A stretch of 64,000 nucleotides of DNA, taken from positions 204,052 to 268,051 of the forward strand of contig JAZQBM010000008.1 in the NCBI GenBank assembly GCA_045545735.1. The letters run 5' to 3'. The stretch comes from Fimenecus sp045545735. GTDB taxonomy: Bacteria > Bacillota > Clostridia > Oscillospirales > Acutalibacteraceae. Of the stretch, positions 7,718-15,732 are shown piece by piece. Within the stretch, counting starts at the first letter, position 1. Each line of letters begins with the position of its first letter. The notes under the pieces are model-generated. The model was not told where the DNA came from. It saw nothing but the letters and a program-made list of their open reading frames with translations, and did not search any database. The translations under genes were made by a program, and so were the position numbers.

Positions 7718-8758
7718 TTATTCCCCCGATGTTAATAGAACTCCGTGTGCGATTGACGGAATACTTTCGCCCTGCATTGTAGAAGTAGGAGAGAGTAATG
7801 CACCCGTACCAACAAAAAGTACTTGGTTAAGTTCTTTTTCTTTTAGTCTTCTCATAATATATGAGTTCACAACTGAGCCACTACAACCACAACCTGAACC
7901 ACCTGCGTGAACGTCCTGACCTTCAAGGTCGTAAATCATAAGTCCGCAATCTCCGTGAACTGACGAAATATCATAGCCGTAGTCCTTTTTAAGCAATTCT
8001 ATAAGCAGTTCTGCACCAACCTTGCCCAAATCTCCCGTCAAAATCATATCGTAATCGGTGGGGCTAGTGTTGGTATCATTTAAGAAATCCCCGATTGTAG
8101 ATGCCGCTGCAGGTGCCATTGCAGCACCCATATTGTTGGCGTCTTTAATGCCTAAATCCATAATTTTGCCAAAGATTACAGCCTCAACGCAAGGAGTATT
8201 TTCTTTATTGGCAGAAATTACAGATGCACCTGATGCAGTTGCAGTGCGTTGTGCTGACGGCGGACGTTGACCACCATATTCCAACGGTAAACGGAATTGA
8301 CGTTCTGCAGATGCAAAATGTGAAGATGTAGATGCAACCGCATAATTCACCGCACCCGAATCTACAAGTACTGATGCCAACGCCATTGATAAAGCCATTG
8401 TTGAGCAAGCCCCATAAAGCCCTAAAAACGGGATTTCAAGTTCACGAATACCAAATGACGTGCCAATGCATTGGTCAAGCAAATCGCCAGCCATAATCAA
8501 ATCAATATCTTTAGGGGAGAGTTCCGCCTTTGCAATAGCACGTGTAATCGCCTCATACTGTAAAGCACTTTCTGACTTTTCCCAAGACGTACAACCATCA
8601 ATAGTGTCATCAGAGTAACAATAGTCGAATTCTTTTGCCAACGGTCCTTCGCCCTCGGCTTTGCCTACAACAGCGGCGTGACCGTGAATTGATGGTTTCG
8701 ATGGTAAAAGTAATGTATATTTTCCAACACGATTAGCCAAATCAGTCTTTCCTTTCAT
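7718..8758 (-). CDS. spoVAD: Stage V sporulation protein AD
   Basis: SpoVAD belongs to the SpoVA complex that moves calcium-dipicolinate into the forming spore and releases it on germination. The 346-residue thiolase-fold protein shows the family segments HAAVVGKAEGEGPLAKEFD, TSWEKSESALQYEA, the GACSTMALSMALAS active-site-like stretch, HFASAERQFRLPLEYGGQR and the glycine/cysteine stretch AGGSGCGCSGSVVNSY. The other spoVA genes are not adjacent. It is cotranscribed with a 47-aa membrane protein. Its presence argues for a spore-forming host or recent ancestor. Confidence 0.95.
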   Translation of the reverse strand: MKGKTDLANRVGKYTLLLPSKPSIHGHAAVVGKAEGEGPLAKEFDYCYSDDTIDGCTSWEKSESALQYEAITRAIAKAELSPKDIDLIMAGDLLDQCIGTSFGIRELEIPFLGLYGACSTMALSMALASVLVDSGAVNYAVASTSSHFASAERQFRLPLEYGGQRPPSAQRTATASGASVISANKENTPCVEAVIFGKIMDLGIKDANNMGAAMAPAAASTIGDFLNDTNTSPTDYDMILTGDLGKVGAELLIELLKKDYGYDISSVHGDCGLMIYDLEGQDVHAGGSGCGCSGSVVNSYIMRRLKEKELNQVLFVGTGALLSPTSTMQGESIPSIAHGVLLTSGE

Positions 8759-8834
8759 TTGCGTTTATTTTATTTTTACCCATAAAAAAATAAAAATACA
8801 AACAAAAAAATTGTCGAATTATCATATTAAACTC

Positions 8835-8863
8835 TTGCACCAAATAAAAACATATGTTATCAT
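8835..8863 (+). promoter_or_regulatory. Predicted promoter of the TM2 gene
   Basis: TTGCAC (8835-8840) and TATCAT (8858-8863), 17-base spacer, 50 bases ahead of the ATG at 8913. Motif-based. Confidence 0.5.
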
Positions 8864-8912
8864 TAAATTGCTGATATATATTATCTAAATCAGTATGAGA
8901 GGAGAAATTATT

Positions 8913-9320
8913 ATGTATTGTAAAAATTGCGGAACACAGATGGATGATATGGCTTCTGTATGCGTAAACTGCGGAACAGCAAAGGGTGTTGGCACAGCAT
9001 ATTGCCAGAACTGTGGTAAAGAAGTAGCACCGGGTGCAGCAGTTTGTCTTGCTTGTGGCGTAGCAACATCACAGCAGGCAGCATTTGCAGTAGGCGGTAA
9101 GAATAAGATTGCAGCAGCACTTCTTGCATTCTTCCTTGGTGCACTTGGCGTTCACAACTTCTATCTTGGTTATAAGAAAAAGGCTATTGCACAGCTTTTA
9201 ATTACAGTTCTTACTTGTGGTGCAGGTTCAATGGTTAGTGGTATCTGGGCATTTGTTGAATTCATTCAGATTTTAACAGGTAGCATCGCAACAGACGCTG
9301 ATGGCGTACCGCTTGTATAA
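8913..9320 (+). CDS. TM2-domain membrane protein with two zinc ribbons
   Basis: The 135-residue product starts MYCKNCGTQMDD; the ATG at 8913 is chosen because GGAGAA lies 7 bases upstream, whereas the earlier in-frame ATG at 8895 has no site. Two cysteine knuckle pairs (CKNCG...CVNCG, then CQNCG...CLACG) form zinc-ribbon domains. A TM2 domain follows: two hydrophobic helices joined by the GALGVHNFYLGYKKKAIAQLL motif. TM2 proteins are widespread and functionally undefined. It is monocistronic and followed by a strong terminator. Confidence 0.9.
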   Translation: MYCKNCGTQMDDMASVCVNCGTAKGVGTAYCQNCGKEVAPGAAVCLACGVATSQQAAFAVGGKNKIAAALLAFFLGALGVHNFYLGYKKKAIAQLLITVLTCGAGSMVSGIWAFVEFIQILTGSIATDADGVPLV

Positions 9321-9339
9321 TTTAAAAAGCATAAAAGAA

Positions 9340-9367
9340 AACGCTCAACTTATGTTGAGCGTTTTTC
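9340..9367. terminator. Bidirectional terminator
   Basis: 10-bp stem AACGCTCAAC / GTTGAGCGTT with a TTAT loop, T run to the right and A run to the left. It serves the TM2 gene (+) and the metG-tatD-Dabb operon (-). Confidence 0.85.
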
Positions 9368-9369
9368 GT

Positions 9370-9669
9370 TTATTCCCAAATATCAACTGCACCTCTGCCG
9401 TCTGTTACTTTTGCAACATAACTGGCAACTTTTTTGTGTTCGGGATGAACTTTGTATTTTTCGAGTTCTTCCTCGTTTTCGGTTTCAACAACTAAAAGTG
9501 CATCAAAATTTCTCTCACATTCTACTTGGTTTTTTAGAAATGTGAGTTTTTTTATGTGTGGAATGAGTGGGGGAAGTGCCTCAAGACCATTTTTGACAAT
9601 TTCAATGTTTTCATCTTTAGTTTTGCCTTCTGCATCTTTAAATTTCCACATTACAATATGTTTTAACAT
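9370..9669 (-). CDS. Dabb (stress-responsive A/B barrel) domain protein
   Basis: A 99-residue protein starting MLKHIVMWKFKDAEGKTK, the signature of dimeric alpha-beta barrel (Dabb) proteins, and ending DGRGAVDIWE. The ATG at 9669 is preferred over the GTG at 9678 because AGGTGATT lies just upstream of it. The family includes stress proteins and a few cyclases; the substrate here is unknown. It is the last gene of an apparent metG-tatD-Dabb operon and begins only 5 bases after tatD. Confidence 0.88.
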   Translation of the reverse strand: MLKHIVMWKFKDAEGKTKDENIEIVKNGLEALPPLIPHIKKLTFLKNQVECERNFDALLVVETENEEELEKYKVHPEHKKVASYVAKVTDGRGAVDIWE

Positions 9670-9674
9670 AATAA

Positions 9675-10442
9675 TCACCTGATATTAAATAATATTCTGG
9701 CATTTCTGTCAGTCAAATCAAGAATTTCTTGTGCCGTAACACCACGCAATTCTGCAATTTTTTCAGCAGTATATGGAATGTGTAGTGAATCGCATCTTTT
9801 ACCCCTGAATGGTACAGGAGCCATATACGGTGCGTCAGTTTCAATAAGAAGCTTATCACTTGGCACAAATTTTGCAACCTCGCAAGGTTTAACTGCGTTC
9901 TTGAATGTAACCGCACCACCAAGACCAATATAAAACCCTAGTTTTATAATCTCTTTTGCCATTTCTACACTACCTGAGAAACAGTGAAGAACGCCTTTAG
10001 GCTTATATTTTTTGAGTATGTTAAGTGTGTCTTCGTGGGATTCTCTGTCGTGAAAAATGATTGGCAACCCCAGTTCGTTTGCAAGTCCTATTTGTTTTTC
10101 AAGAAGAACTAATTGCTCTGCACGACTTTCTTTTTCGTAGTGATAATCAAGTCCGATTTCACCGATTGCAACGCATTTTTCATCTTTTGCAAGTTCTTTT
10201 ATTCTTTCCAAATCGCCATCGTTGTATTCGTCATTATCAAGTGGGTGAAACCCTACTGCAGAATACACAAAATCGTATTTGTGAGAAAGTTCTACTGCAA
10301 TTTCACTTGTTTTTATATTTGTTCCGCAACAAATGACACCGGAAACTCCATTTTCTTTAAAAGAAACGAGCAGTTCGTTTCTGTCTGTGTCAAACTGCTC
10401 GTCGTCATAATGTGCGTGTGAATCAAAAATGTTGTGATACAT
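9675..10442 (-). CDS. tatD: TatD-family metal-dependent hydrolase/DNase
   Basis: A 255-residue TIM-barrel hydrolase. Metal ligands are visible in FDSHAHYDDEQF (HxH), in AIGEIGLDYHY (Glu), in IIFHDRESHEDT and LHCFSG (His), and in LIETDAPYMAP (Asp). Family members are 3'-5' exonucleases or tRNA-processing/DNA-repair nucleases. The start codon overlaps the metG stop by one base (TAATG), indicating translational coupling; metG-tatD linkage is common in Firmicutes. Confidence 0.94.
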   Translation of the reverse strand: MYHNIFDSHAHYDDEQFDTDRNELLVSFKENGVSGVICCGTNIKTSEIAVELSHKYDFVYSAVGFHPLDNDEYNDGDLERIKELAKDEKCVAIGEIGLDYHYEKESRAEQLVLLEKQIGLANELGLPIIFHDRESHEDTLNILKKYKPKGVLHCFSGSVEMAKEIIKLGFYIGLGGAVTFKNAVKPCEVAKFVPSDKLLIETDAPYMAPVPFRGKRCDSLHIPYTAEKIAELRGVTAQEILDLTDRNARILFNIR

Positions 10443-12385
10443 TATCTTATTCTCGCTCCGTTTGGCATATCTTTATCAACAAAAATAACCTTTGCATCTT
10501 CTTCAGTAACATCTGCTGCAAGAATCATACCGCAACTTTCAACACCACAAAGAACTGCAGGTTTAAGGTTTGCAACAACTACTACCTTTTTGCCGATAAG
10601 GTCTTCAGGCTTGTACCATTTTGCAATACCACTTGCAACAATTCTGTCAGTTCCTGTGCCGTCATCAAGAGTAAGTTTTAAAAGTTTCTTTGCCTTTTTA
10701 ATTGGCTCACAGTTCTTAACTTCTGCAACACGGAGTTCAACTTTCATAAAATCGTCAAATCCGATTTCTGCAAGTCCCTCGATTTTTGGTGCAGGAGCAT
10801 TTGCCTTTTCTTCAGCCTCTTTTTTAGCCTGAAGTTCAGCAATCAACTTTTCACCGTCAATTCTTGAGAAAAGAGGAGTTGCAGTACCAACTGTAATACC
10901 GCTCTCAAGTCCGCCCCATTCCTGAATGCTTTCGTAAGTTGCAGGTGCAACATTCAACTGTTCTGCAATCTTAACAGCAGTTTCAGGCATAATTGGAGAG
11001 ATAAGTGCAGAAAGCACGCGAATACCCTCAAGAAGATTATAAAGAACAGTGCCGAGTTTTCCTTTCTGTGCCTCGTCTTTAGCCAAAGCCCAAGGCATTG
11101 TTTCGTCAATGTATTTGTTGCAACGACGTGCAAAATTGATTACACATTCAACTGCATCACTCATCTTGTATTCTGAAATATACTTATCAAAACCTGCAAG
11201 TGCTTTCTTTGCACTTTCCTTAAGGTCTTCGTCAAATTCAGTAGCACAAGTAGGTGATTGAACAACACCGTCAAAATACTTGTTCTGCATTGCAATAGTT
11301 CTGTTTACAAGGTTACCGAGTGTATTTGCAAGGTCAGTATTGAAACGGTCAATCATTGCTTCATAAGTAATTGAGCCGTCATGAGCGTGTGGCATCTCTG
11401 AAAGAAGATAGTAACGTACAGCATCAACACCGAAAATTTCTGTCAAATCATCAGCGTAAATAACATTACCGCGAGATTTACTCATTTTGTCTTCGCCTTG
11501 GAGCAACCAAGGATGACCATATACTTGTTTAGGTAACGGAATACCAAGAGCCATAAGAGTAATAGGCCAATAAATTGTGTGGAAACGAACGATATCCTTA
11601 CCAATAATATGGCAATCAGCAGGCCAATATTTATTAAACTGTTCACTGCTTCCGTCAGGGTCGTAACCGATACCTGTAATGTAGTTTAAGAGTGCATCGA
11701 ACCATACATAAACAATGTGTCTGTCATCAAATGGAACAGGAACACCCCATTTGAATGAGGTTCTTGAAATGCACAAATCTTGAATACCTGGCTTAATGAA
11801 ATTGTTAAGCATTTCTTTTTTGCGAGCTTCAGGATAAATGAAGTTTTCATTACTTTCAATGAATTCTTCAAGTTGTTTCTGATATTTTGAAAGCTTAAGG
11901 AAATATGCTTCTTCTTTAGCAGACTTAACCTCTCTGCCACAGTCAGGACATTTGCCGTCAACTAATTGGCTTTCAGTCCAGAAAGACTCACAAGGAGTAC
12001 AGTAAAGACCTTCATATTCACTCTTATAAATATCGCCTTGGTCATAAAGTTTTTGGAAAATCTTTTGAACTGCCTTTTCGTGATAATCGTCAGTTGTACG
12101 AATAAAATGGTCGTAAGTTGTATTCAAAAGGTCGCAAATACCTTTGATTTCGCCTGCAACCTTATCAACATATTTTTTAGGGCTGATACCAGCTTCGTTG
12201 GCGTATTCTTCAATTTTCTGTCCGTGCTCGTCAGTACCTGTCATAAAGAAAACATCAAAGCCCTGCATTCGTTTGTACCTCGCAATAGCGTCGGTCAACA
12301 CGATTTCATAACTGTTGCCGATGTGAGGTTTGCGTGATGTGTACGCAATGGCTGTTGTGATGTAAAACTTTGGCTTTTCACACAT
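10442..12385 (-). CDS. metG: Methionyl-tRNA synthetase
   Basis: Charges tRNA-Met. The 647-residue protein has the class I signature region (ITTAIAYTSRKPHIGNSYE, HIGN-type), a single zinc knuckle pair (CTPCES...CPDCG), the KMSKS loop (DKMSKSRGNVIY) and the anticodon-binding helical domain. A C-terminal EMAP/Trbp111-like tRNA-binding domain (residues about 545-647, FDDFMKVELRVAEV...) drives dimerisation. It leads the metG-tatD-Dabb operon. The leader is short (about 60 bases) with no T-box visible. Confidence 0.97.
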   Translation of the reverse strand: MCEKPKFYITTAIAYTSRKPHIGNSYEIVLTDAIARYKRMQGFDVFFMTGTDEHGQKIEEYANEAGISPKKYVDKVAGEIKGICDLLNTTYDHFIRTTDDYHEKAVQKIFQKLYDQGDIYKSEYEGLYCTPCESFWTESQLVDGKCPDCGREVKSAKEEAYFLKLSKYQKQLEEFIESNENFIYPEARKKEMLNNFIKPGIQDLCISRTSFKWGVPVPFDDRHIVYVWFDALLNYITGIGYDPDGSSEQFNKYWPADCHIIGKDIVRFHTIYWPITLMALGIPLPKQVYGHPWLLQGEDKMSKSRGNVIYADDLTEIFGVDAVRYYLLSEMPHAHDGSITYEAMIDRFNTDLANTLGNLVNRTIAMQNKYFDGVVQSPTCATEFDEDLKESAKKALAGFDKYISEYKMSDAVECVINFARRCNKYIDETMPWALAKDEAQKGKLGTVLYNLLEGIRVLSALISPIMPETAVKIAEQLNVAPATYESIQEWGGLESGITVGTATPLFSRIDGEKLIAELQAKKEAEEKANAPAPKIEGLAEIGFDDFMKVELRVAEVKNCEPIKKAKKLLKLTLDDGTGTDRIVASGIAKWYKPEDLIGKKVVVVANLKPAVLCGVESCGMILAADVTEEDAKVIFVDKDMPNGARIR

Positions 12386-12447
12386 AGAAAACGCCCCTTT
12401 CTAAAAATTTTTACGGCACAAAATATTTTTGCCGCATATATTATAGT

Positions 12448-12476
12448 ATTATACTAAACCTTGCCAATATTTTCAA
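12448..12476 (-). promoter_or_regulatory. Predicted metG operon promoter
   Basis: Minus strand TTGAAA (12471-12476) and TATAAT (12448-12453), 17-base spacer, 62 bases upstream of the metG ATG. Confidence 0.7.
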
Positions 12477-12553
12477 GATGATTATTAAAAAATACAAAAT
12501 TATATGTATAAAAAACTTTTTTGAAAAAAATTAAAAAAACTTGAAAAAAAGTG

Positions 12554-12582
12554 TTGACAAATCTTTTTTAATGTGGTAAATT
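12554..12582 (+). promoter_or_regulatory. Predicted tRNA-operon promoter
   Basis: TTGACA (12554-12559) and TAAATT (12577-12582), 17-base spacer, about 30 bases ahead of tRNA-Val. Confidence 0.7.
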
Positions 12583-12614
12583 ATACGAGCCGCTGAAAAC
12601 AGCAGCAAAAATGT

Positions 12615-12690
12615 GGGAGCATAGCTCAGCTGGGAGAGCATCTGCCTTACAAGCAGAGGGTCACAGGTTCGAGCCCTGTTGTTCCCACCA
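12615..12690 (+). tRNA. tRNA-Val (anticodon TAC)
   Basis: 76 bases with encoded CCA. Acceptor GGGAGCA pairs with TGTTCCC; anticodon loop CTTACAA; TTCGAGC T-loop. Confidence 0.97.
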
Positions 12691-12693
12691 AAT

Positions 12694-12770
12694 GGCCCGG
12701 TAGTTCAGTTGGTTAGAACGCTAGCCTGTCACGCTAGAGGTCGACGGTTCGAGCCCGTTCCGGGTCGCCA
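12694..12770 (+). tRNA. tRNA-Asp (anticodon GTC)
   Basis: 77 bases with encoded CCA. Acceptor GGCCCGG pairs with CCGGGTC (one G-T); anticodon loop CTGTCAC. Starts 3 bases after tRNA-Val. Confidence 0.97.
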
Positions 12771-12776
12771 TTTTTT

Positions 12777-12852
12777 GCCTCTGTAGCTCAGTTGGTAGAG
12801 CAGGGGACTGAAAATCCCCGTGTCATTGGTTCGATTCCGATCGGAGGCACCA
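12777..12852 (+). tRNA. tRNA-Phe (anticodon GAA)
   Basis: 76 bases with encoded CCA. Acceptor GCCTCTG pairs with CGGAGGC; anticodon loop CTGAAAA. Confidence 0.97.
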
Positions 12853-12859
12853 ATTGTAT

Positions 12860-12935
12860 GCGGATGTAGCTCATCTGGTAGAGCGCCACCTTGCCAAGGT
12901 GGAGGTAGCGAGTTCGAGCCTCGTCATCCGCTCCA
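12860..12935 (+). tRNA. tRNA-Gly (anticodon GCC)
   Basis: 76 bases with encoded CCA. Acceptor GCGGATG pairs with CATCCGC; anticodon loop TTGCCAA. Confidence 0.97.
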
Positions 12936-12942
12936 TAAAAAA

Positions 12943-12985
12943 CAGGACACAGAATTCTCCCAGTTTCTTGTGTCCTATTTTTATC
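12943..12985 (+). terminator. Terminator-like hairpin between tRNA-Gly and tRNA-Cys
   Basis: AGGACACA and TGTGTCCT form an 8-bp stem around a roughly 18-base loop, followed by ATTTTTA. It probably ends or weakens the four-tRNA transcript before tRNA-Cys. Confidence 0.65.
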
Positions 12986-12998
12986 AAAAGTTTAATAT

Positions 12999-13073
12999 GG
13001 TGGCATAGCCAAGTGGTAAGGCGTGGGTCTGCAAAACCCTGATTCATCGGTTCAAATCCGATTGCCACCTCCA
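12999..13073 (+). tRNA. tRNA-Cys (anticodon GCA)
   Basis: 75 bases with encoded CCA. Acceptor GGTGGCA pairs with TGCCACC; anticodon loop CTGCAAA. It is the last chromosomal gene before the mobile element and therefore the likeliest insertion target, although no second copy of its 3' end was found in the window. Confidence 0.96.
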
Positions 13074-13103
13074 TGATGAGGTCTCACTTTAGAACCTCCC
13101 CCC

Positions 13104-13131
13104 GAAAACCCTTGAGAAATCAAGGGTTTTC
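13104..13131. other. Perfect hairpin at the probable left boundary of the ICE
   Basis: GAAAACCCTTGA and TCAAGGGTTTTC form a 12-bp perfect stem with a GAAA tetraloop, 30 bases past the tRNA-Cys CCA. It may mark or lie near the left attachment site, or act as the tRNA-Cys terminator (no clear T run). The rest of 13074-13246 shows no gene. Confidence 0.5.
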
Positions 13132-13246
13132 AGCATTTTTAAGGGCAATTTTTTGACCTTTGACCGATAGAACCAAAATCGCCATTTTTTAAGACCACTC
13201 GGTTTTGAACTGGGGAATTAACTATAAATTGAATATTTCCATACAT

Positions 13247-13298
13247 AAGACCTATTTTTAAGGAAGATTAACTTCTGAAAAAATAGGTCTTTTTTTTA
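13247..13298 (+). terminator. Terminator-like hairpin
   Basis: AAGACCTATTTTT and AAAAATAGGTCTT pair across an 18-base loop and are followed by eight T residues. First of two tandem terminators insulating the parA operon from tRNA read-through. Confidence 0.75.
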
Positions 13299-13335
13299 TG
13301 CCTTAAAACCCCTACCTATATCAACAAAGTTACAT

Positions 13336-13366
13336 AGCCGTTACGAAAAAAAGTAACGGCTTTTTT
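13336..13366 (+). terminator. Second tandem terminator
   Basis: 9-bp stem AGCCGTTAC / GTAACGGCT, A-rich loop, then a T run. Confidence 0.8.
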
Positions 13367-13385
13367 AGTAAAGGAGGTAAACCGA

Positions 13386-13484
13386 ATGATTACTACAGCA
13401 ATCATTTATAACATCGGTAGAGGTTTGGCATTTAATGTTGTGCTTCCTCTTTGGTATGTGTTCAATCAGATTATCGGCATTTAG
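13386..13484 (+). CDS. Small hydrophobic peptide (32 aa) upstream of parA
   Basis: ATG at 13386 has a strong AAAGGAGG site 5 bases upstream and opens a 32-codon frame with mostly hydrophobic content (AIIYNIGRGLAFNVVLPLWY...). One membrane helix is plausible. It is too short for statistical support, but the ribosome site is as good as those of neighbouring genes. It could be a leader peptide or a small membrane protein of the element. No family recognised. Confidence 0.45.
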   Translation: MITTAIIYNIGRGLAFNVVLPLWYVFNQIIGI

Positions 13485-13525
13485 TTTGATTGAGAAGAAA
13501 CATTTCTTTGAAAAGGAGGAATGTA

Positions 13526-13555
13526 ATGTCGCAGATATTCGCATATGAATATTAG
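13526..13555 (+). CDS. Possible 9-residue leader peptide
   Basis: An AAAAGGAGGA site lies 5 bases upstream of an ATG that encodes MSQIFAYEY and a stop, 24 bases before the parA start. Its size and position suggest a translational leader; this could be chance. Confidence 0.3.
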   Translation: MSQIFAYEY

Positions 13556-13579
13556 CAATTAACTTTAGGAGGTATGCAC

Positions 13580-14410
13580 TTGAATAATTGCAAAGTAATT
13601 GCAATCGCAAATCAAAAAGGCGGTGTAGGAAAAACTACAACTGCAGCAAACTTGGGAGCTGGACTTGTACGACAAGGCAAAAAAGTTTTGTTGATTGATG
13701 CCGACCCACAGGGAAGTCTTACGCTCTCATTAGGTGTTAAAAATCCAGATGAACTCGATTCAACACTCGCAAATGTTATGGAGAGAATTGTTGACGATAA
13801 AGAGTTTAAATCGGGATTTGCTCTTTTAAGGACAGAAGAAGGAATTGATTTAATGCCTTCAAATATCGAATTATCAGGCATTGAAGTCCGATTAGTTAAT
13901 GAAATGAGCCGAGAAAGAGTATTGAAATCTTATGTTGATACAGTAAGGGACAAATACGACTATATTCTTATAGATTGTATGCCCTCACTCGGTATGATGA
14001 CCTTTAATGCTCTTTGTTCGGCAGATAGCGTCATTATTCCTACAACACCGGAGTTTTTATCGGCAAAGGGACTTGAACAGCTTCTCGGAACAATAAACAG
14101 AGTAAAAAGGCGTATAAACCCCGACCTTAAAATTGACGGCATTCTTATAACTATGGTCGATAATCGTACAAGGTTCGGCAGAGGTTTAGAAAGCCTTATA
14201 AGACAACAGTACGGAAAATACCCAACTGTTTTTAACACTGTTATTCCCCGTTCAATAAGAGCTGTTGAAACAGCAGCAGAAGGCAAAAGCATTTATCTTC
14301 ACGATAAAAACGGTAAAGTAGCTGAAGCCTATGCAAATTTTACGAAGGAGGTAATGAATGATGGCAAAACAAGACAGCGTGTCAAAAGTTCATCTGAGCT
14401 CATTCGATGA
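13580..14410 (+). CDS. parA: ParA-family partition ATPase of the ICE
   Basis: Walker-type ATPase that, with ParB, stabilises circular DNA. The 276-residue protein has the deviant Walker A KGGVGKTT (K13-T20), the DADPQGSLT motif and DYILIDCMPSLG (Walker B). The TTG at 13580 is chosen as start because AGGAGG (13567-13572) sits 7 bases upstream, while the ATG at 13574 almost touches that site. parB overlaps its 3' end by 53 bases. On ICEs this pair is thought to maintain the excised or replicating circle; it is the first large gene after the tRNA cluster. Confidence 0.94.
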   Translation: MNNCKVIAIANQKGGVGKTTTAANLGAGLVRQGKKVLLIDADPQGSLTLSLGVKNPDELDSTLANVMERIVDDKEFKSGFALLRTEEGIDLMPSNIELSGIEVRLVNEMSRERVLKSYVDTVRDKYDYILIDCMPSLGMMTFNALCSADSVIIPTTPEFLSAKGLEQLLGTINRVKRRINPDLKIDGILITMVDNRTRFGRGLESLIRQQYGKYPTVFNTVIPRSIRAVETAAEGKSIYLHDKNGKVAEAYANFTKEVMNDGKTRQRVKSSSELIR

Positions 14411-15314
14411 TTTGTTTCAAACAGATGAAAGTCGTGAAGACTTAAAGAGAGAAAGGCTTATGGAAATCCCCATTTCTTTAATTCACGATTTCCCTGACCA
14501 TCCGTACAAGGTTAAAGACGATGAAAATATGTTTGAACTTGTTGAAAGTATAAAAACAAGAGGACTAATTCAACCCGTACTTGTAAGACCACTTGATGAC
14601 GGGACATACGAAATGGTGTCCGGACACCGAAGAAAAAGAGCATTTGAACTTGCAAATATTGAAAAGATACCTGCAAGAGTTCAGGAACTTACAATGGATG
14701 AAGCTATACTTTCAATGGTGGACAGTAATCTGCAACGAGATGAAATTCTACCCTCAGAGAAGGCGTTTGCTTTCAAAATGCGTCTTGATGCAATGAACAG
14801 ACAAGCAGGCAGACCGAAAAAAGAAAATCTGACACCGGTGGAGTCAAATTCTTCAAAACTCAGGACAAATGAGATTTTGGCAGAAGAAGTCGGTGAAAGC
14901 CGTGAGCAAATCCGCAGATATATTCGTCTTACCAACCTTATTCCCGAACTTCTTGACCTTGTGGATGAAAAGCAAATCGCAATGCGACCTGCGGTAGAAA
15001 TATCCTATTTCACTCCTGAAGCACAAATGTGGCTTTTTGAAGCTATTGAATTTGCAGATGCAACCCCTTCACATGCACAGACTTTGCGAATGAGAAAATT
15101 CGCAGAACAAGGCAGATTGTCAAAGGATGTTATTGATACGATTATGGATGAGGAGAAACCAAATCAAAAAGAAAAATCTCCGTTCAGAGATAATCGCATA
15201 TCAAAAGCAATTCCTGCATCTGTTCCGAAAGAAAAACAGTGCGAATATGTATTAAAAGCTATCGACTACTATAACCGTGTCCAACAGAGACGCAGGGAAA
15301 GGGATGCTCGATAG
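14358..15314 (+). CDS. parB: ParB-family partition protein
   Basis: A 318-residue ParB/Spo0J-like DNA-binding protein. The N-terminal ParB-nuclease-like domain shows IPISLIHDFPDHPYKV, GLIQPVLVRPL and MVSGHRRKRAFELA (GxxRxxA box). The following helix-turn-helix region contains TNEILAEEVGESREQIRRYIRL. The start at 14358 has AAGGAGG just upstream and lies inside parA (53-base overlap, different frame), which implies coupled translation. The basic C-terminus (RVQQRRRERDAR) is shared with the product of the gene at 30008, a sign of a common mobile-element gene pool. Confidence 0.92.
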   Translation: MMAKQDSVSKVHLSSFDDLFQTDESREDLKRERLMEIPISLIHDFPDHPYKVKDDENMFELVESIKTRGLIQPVLVRPLDDGTYEMVSGHRRKRAFELANIEKIPARVQELTMDEAILSMVDSNLQRDEILPSEKAFAFKMRLDAMNRQAGRPKKENLTPVESNSSKLRTNEILAEEVGESREQIRRYIRLTNLIPELLDLVDEKQIAMRPAVEISYFTPEAQMWLFEAIEFADATPSHAQTLRMRKFAEQGRLSKDVIDTIMDEEKPNQKEKSPFRDNRISKAIPASVPKEKQCEYVLKAIDYYNRVQQRRRERDAR

Positions 15315-15357
15315 CCTTTTTTCTTTTCCCCCTCTCACACTCTCCCCTTTATTAAAT

Positions 15358-15401
15358 ACTAACTGTACTAACCGAGAATAAGAAATATTAACTCTGTTAG
15401 T
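15358..15401. promoter_or_regulatory. ACTAAC/GTTAGT operator cluster upstream of spoVG and the pilus genes
   Basis: Three copies of the hexamer ACTAAC (or its complement GTTAGT) lie at 15358-15363, 15367-15372 and 15396-15401, just before the spoVG ribosome site. The same hexamer is clustered at 50475-50559 and 50976-51016, next to an XRE repressor gene. Predicted repressor sites. Confidence 0.55.
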
Positions 15402-15425
15402 AACTACAAGAAAGGAAAATGCAAA

Positions 15426-15704
15426 ATGAATATCAAAGTAGAAATCAAGAAAATCCTCAAAGGTGATAAGCCTACAAAGGCTTATGCAAACATTGTTATC
15501 GATGATGCAGTCGTAATTCACGGTGTTGGCGTTGTCGAAAACGAAAAAGGCAGATATATGTCTATGCCTATGACAAGTTGGAAGACAGCAAAGGGTGAAG
15601 AAGTTACAAGACCCGTATGTCATCCAATTTCTTCTTCGGCGCGTAAAGAACTTGAAGAAGCACTTTTCGCTGCTTATGAGCAGGAAATCAACAAAAACAA
15701 CTAA
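15426..15704 (+). CDS. spoVG: SpoVG-like protein on the ICE
   Basis: A 92-residue SpoVG-family nucleic-acid-binding protein (VEIKKILKGDKPTKAYANIV, GRYMSMPMTSWKT, PVCHPISSSARKELEEAL). Chromosomal SpoVG influences septation and gene expression; ICE copies are common and their role is unknown. It is close to the usual length. The gene follows the ACTAAC operator cluster and lies 28 bases before the first pilin, so it probably heads the pilus transcript. A regulatory role over the pilus operon is inferred from position. Confidence 0.88.
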   Translation: MNIKVEIKKILKGDKPTKAYANIVIDDAVVIHGVGVVENEKGRYMSMPMTSWKTAKGEEVTRPVCHPISSSARKELEEALFAAYEQEINKNN

Positions 15705-15732
15705 ATTTTAAGAAAGAACGAGGTAAAAAATT

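Noticed and set aside
12386..12447. T-box or SAM riboswitch ahead of metG
   Set aside because: The leader is only about 60 bases, without a T-box motif or S-box folds.
13104..13131. Confirmed attL site
   Set aside because: The hairpin is suggestive, but no matching attR or integrase is in the window, so only a boundary hypothesis is reported.
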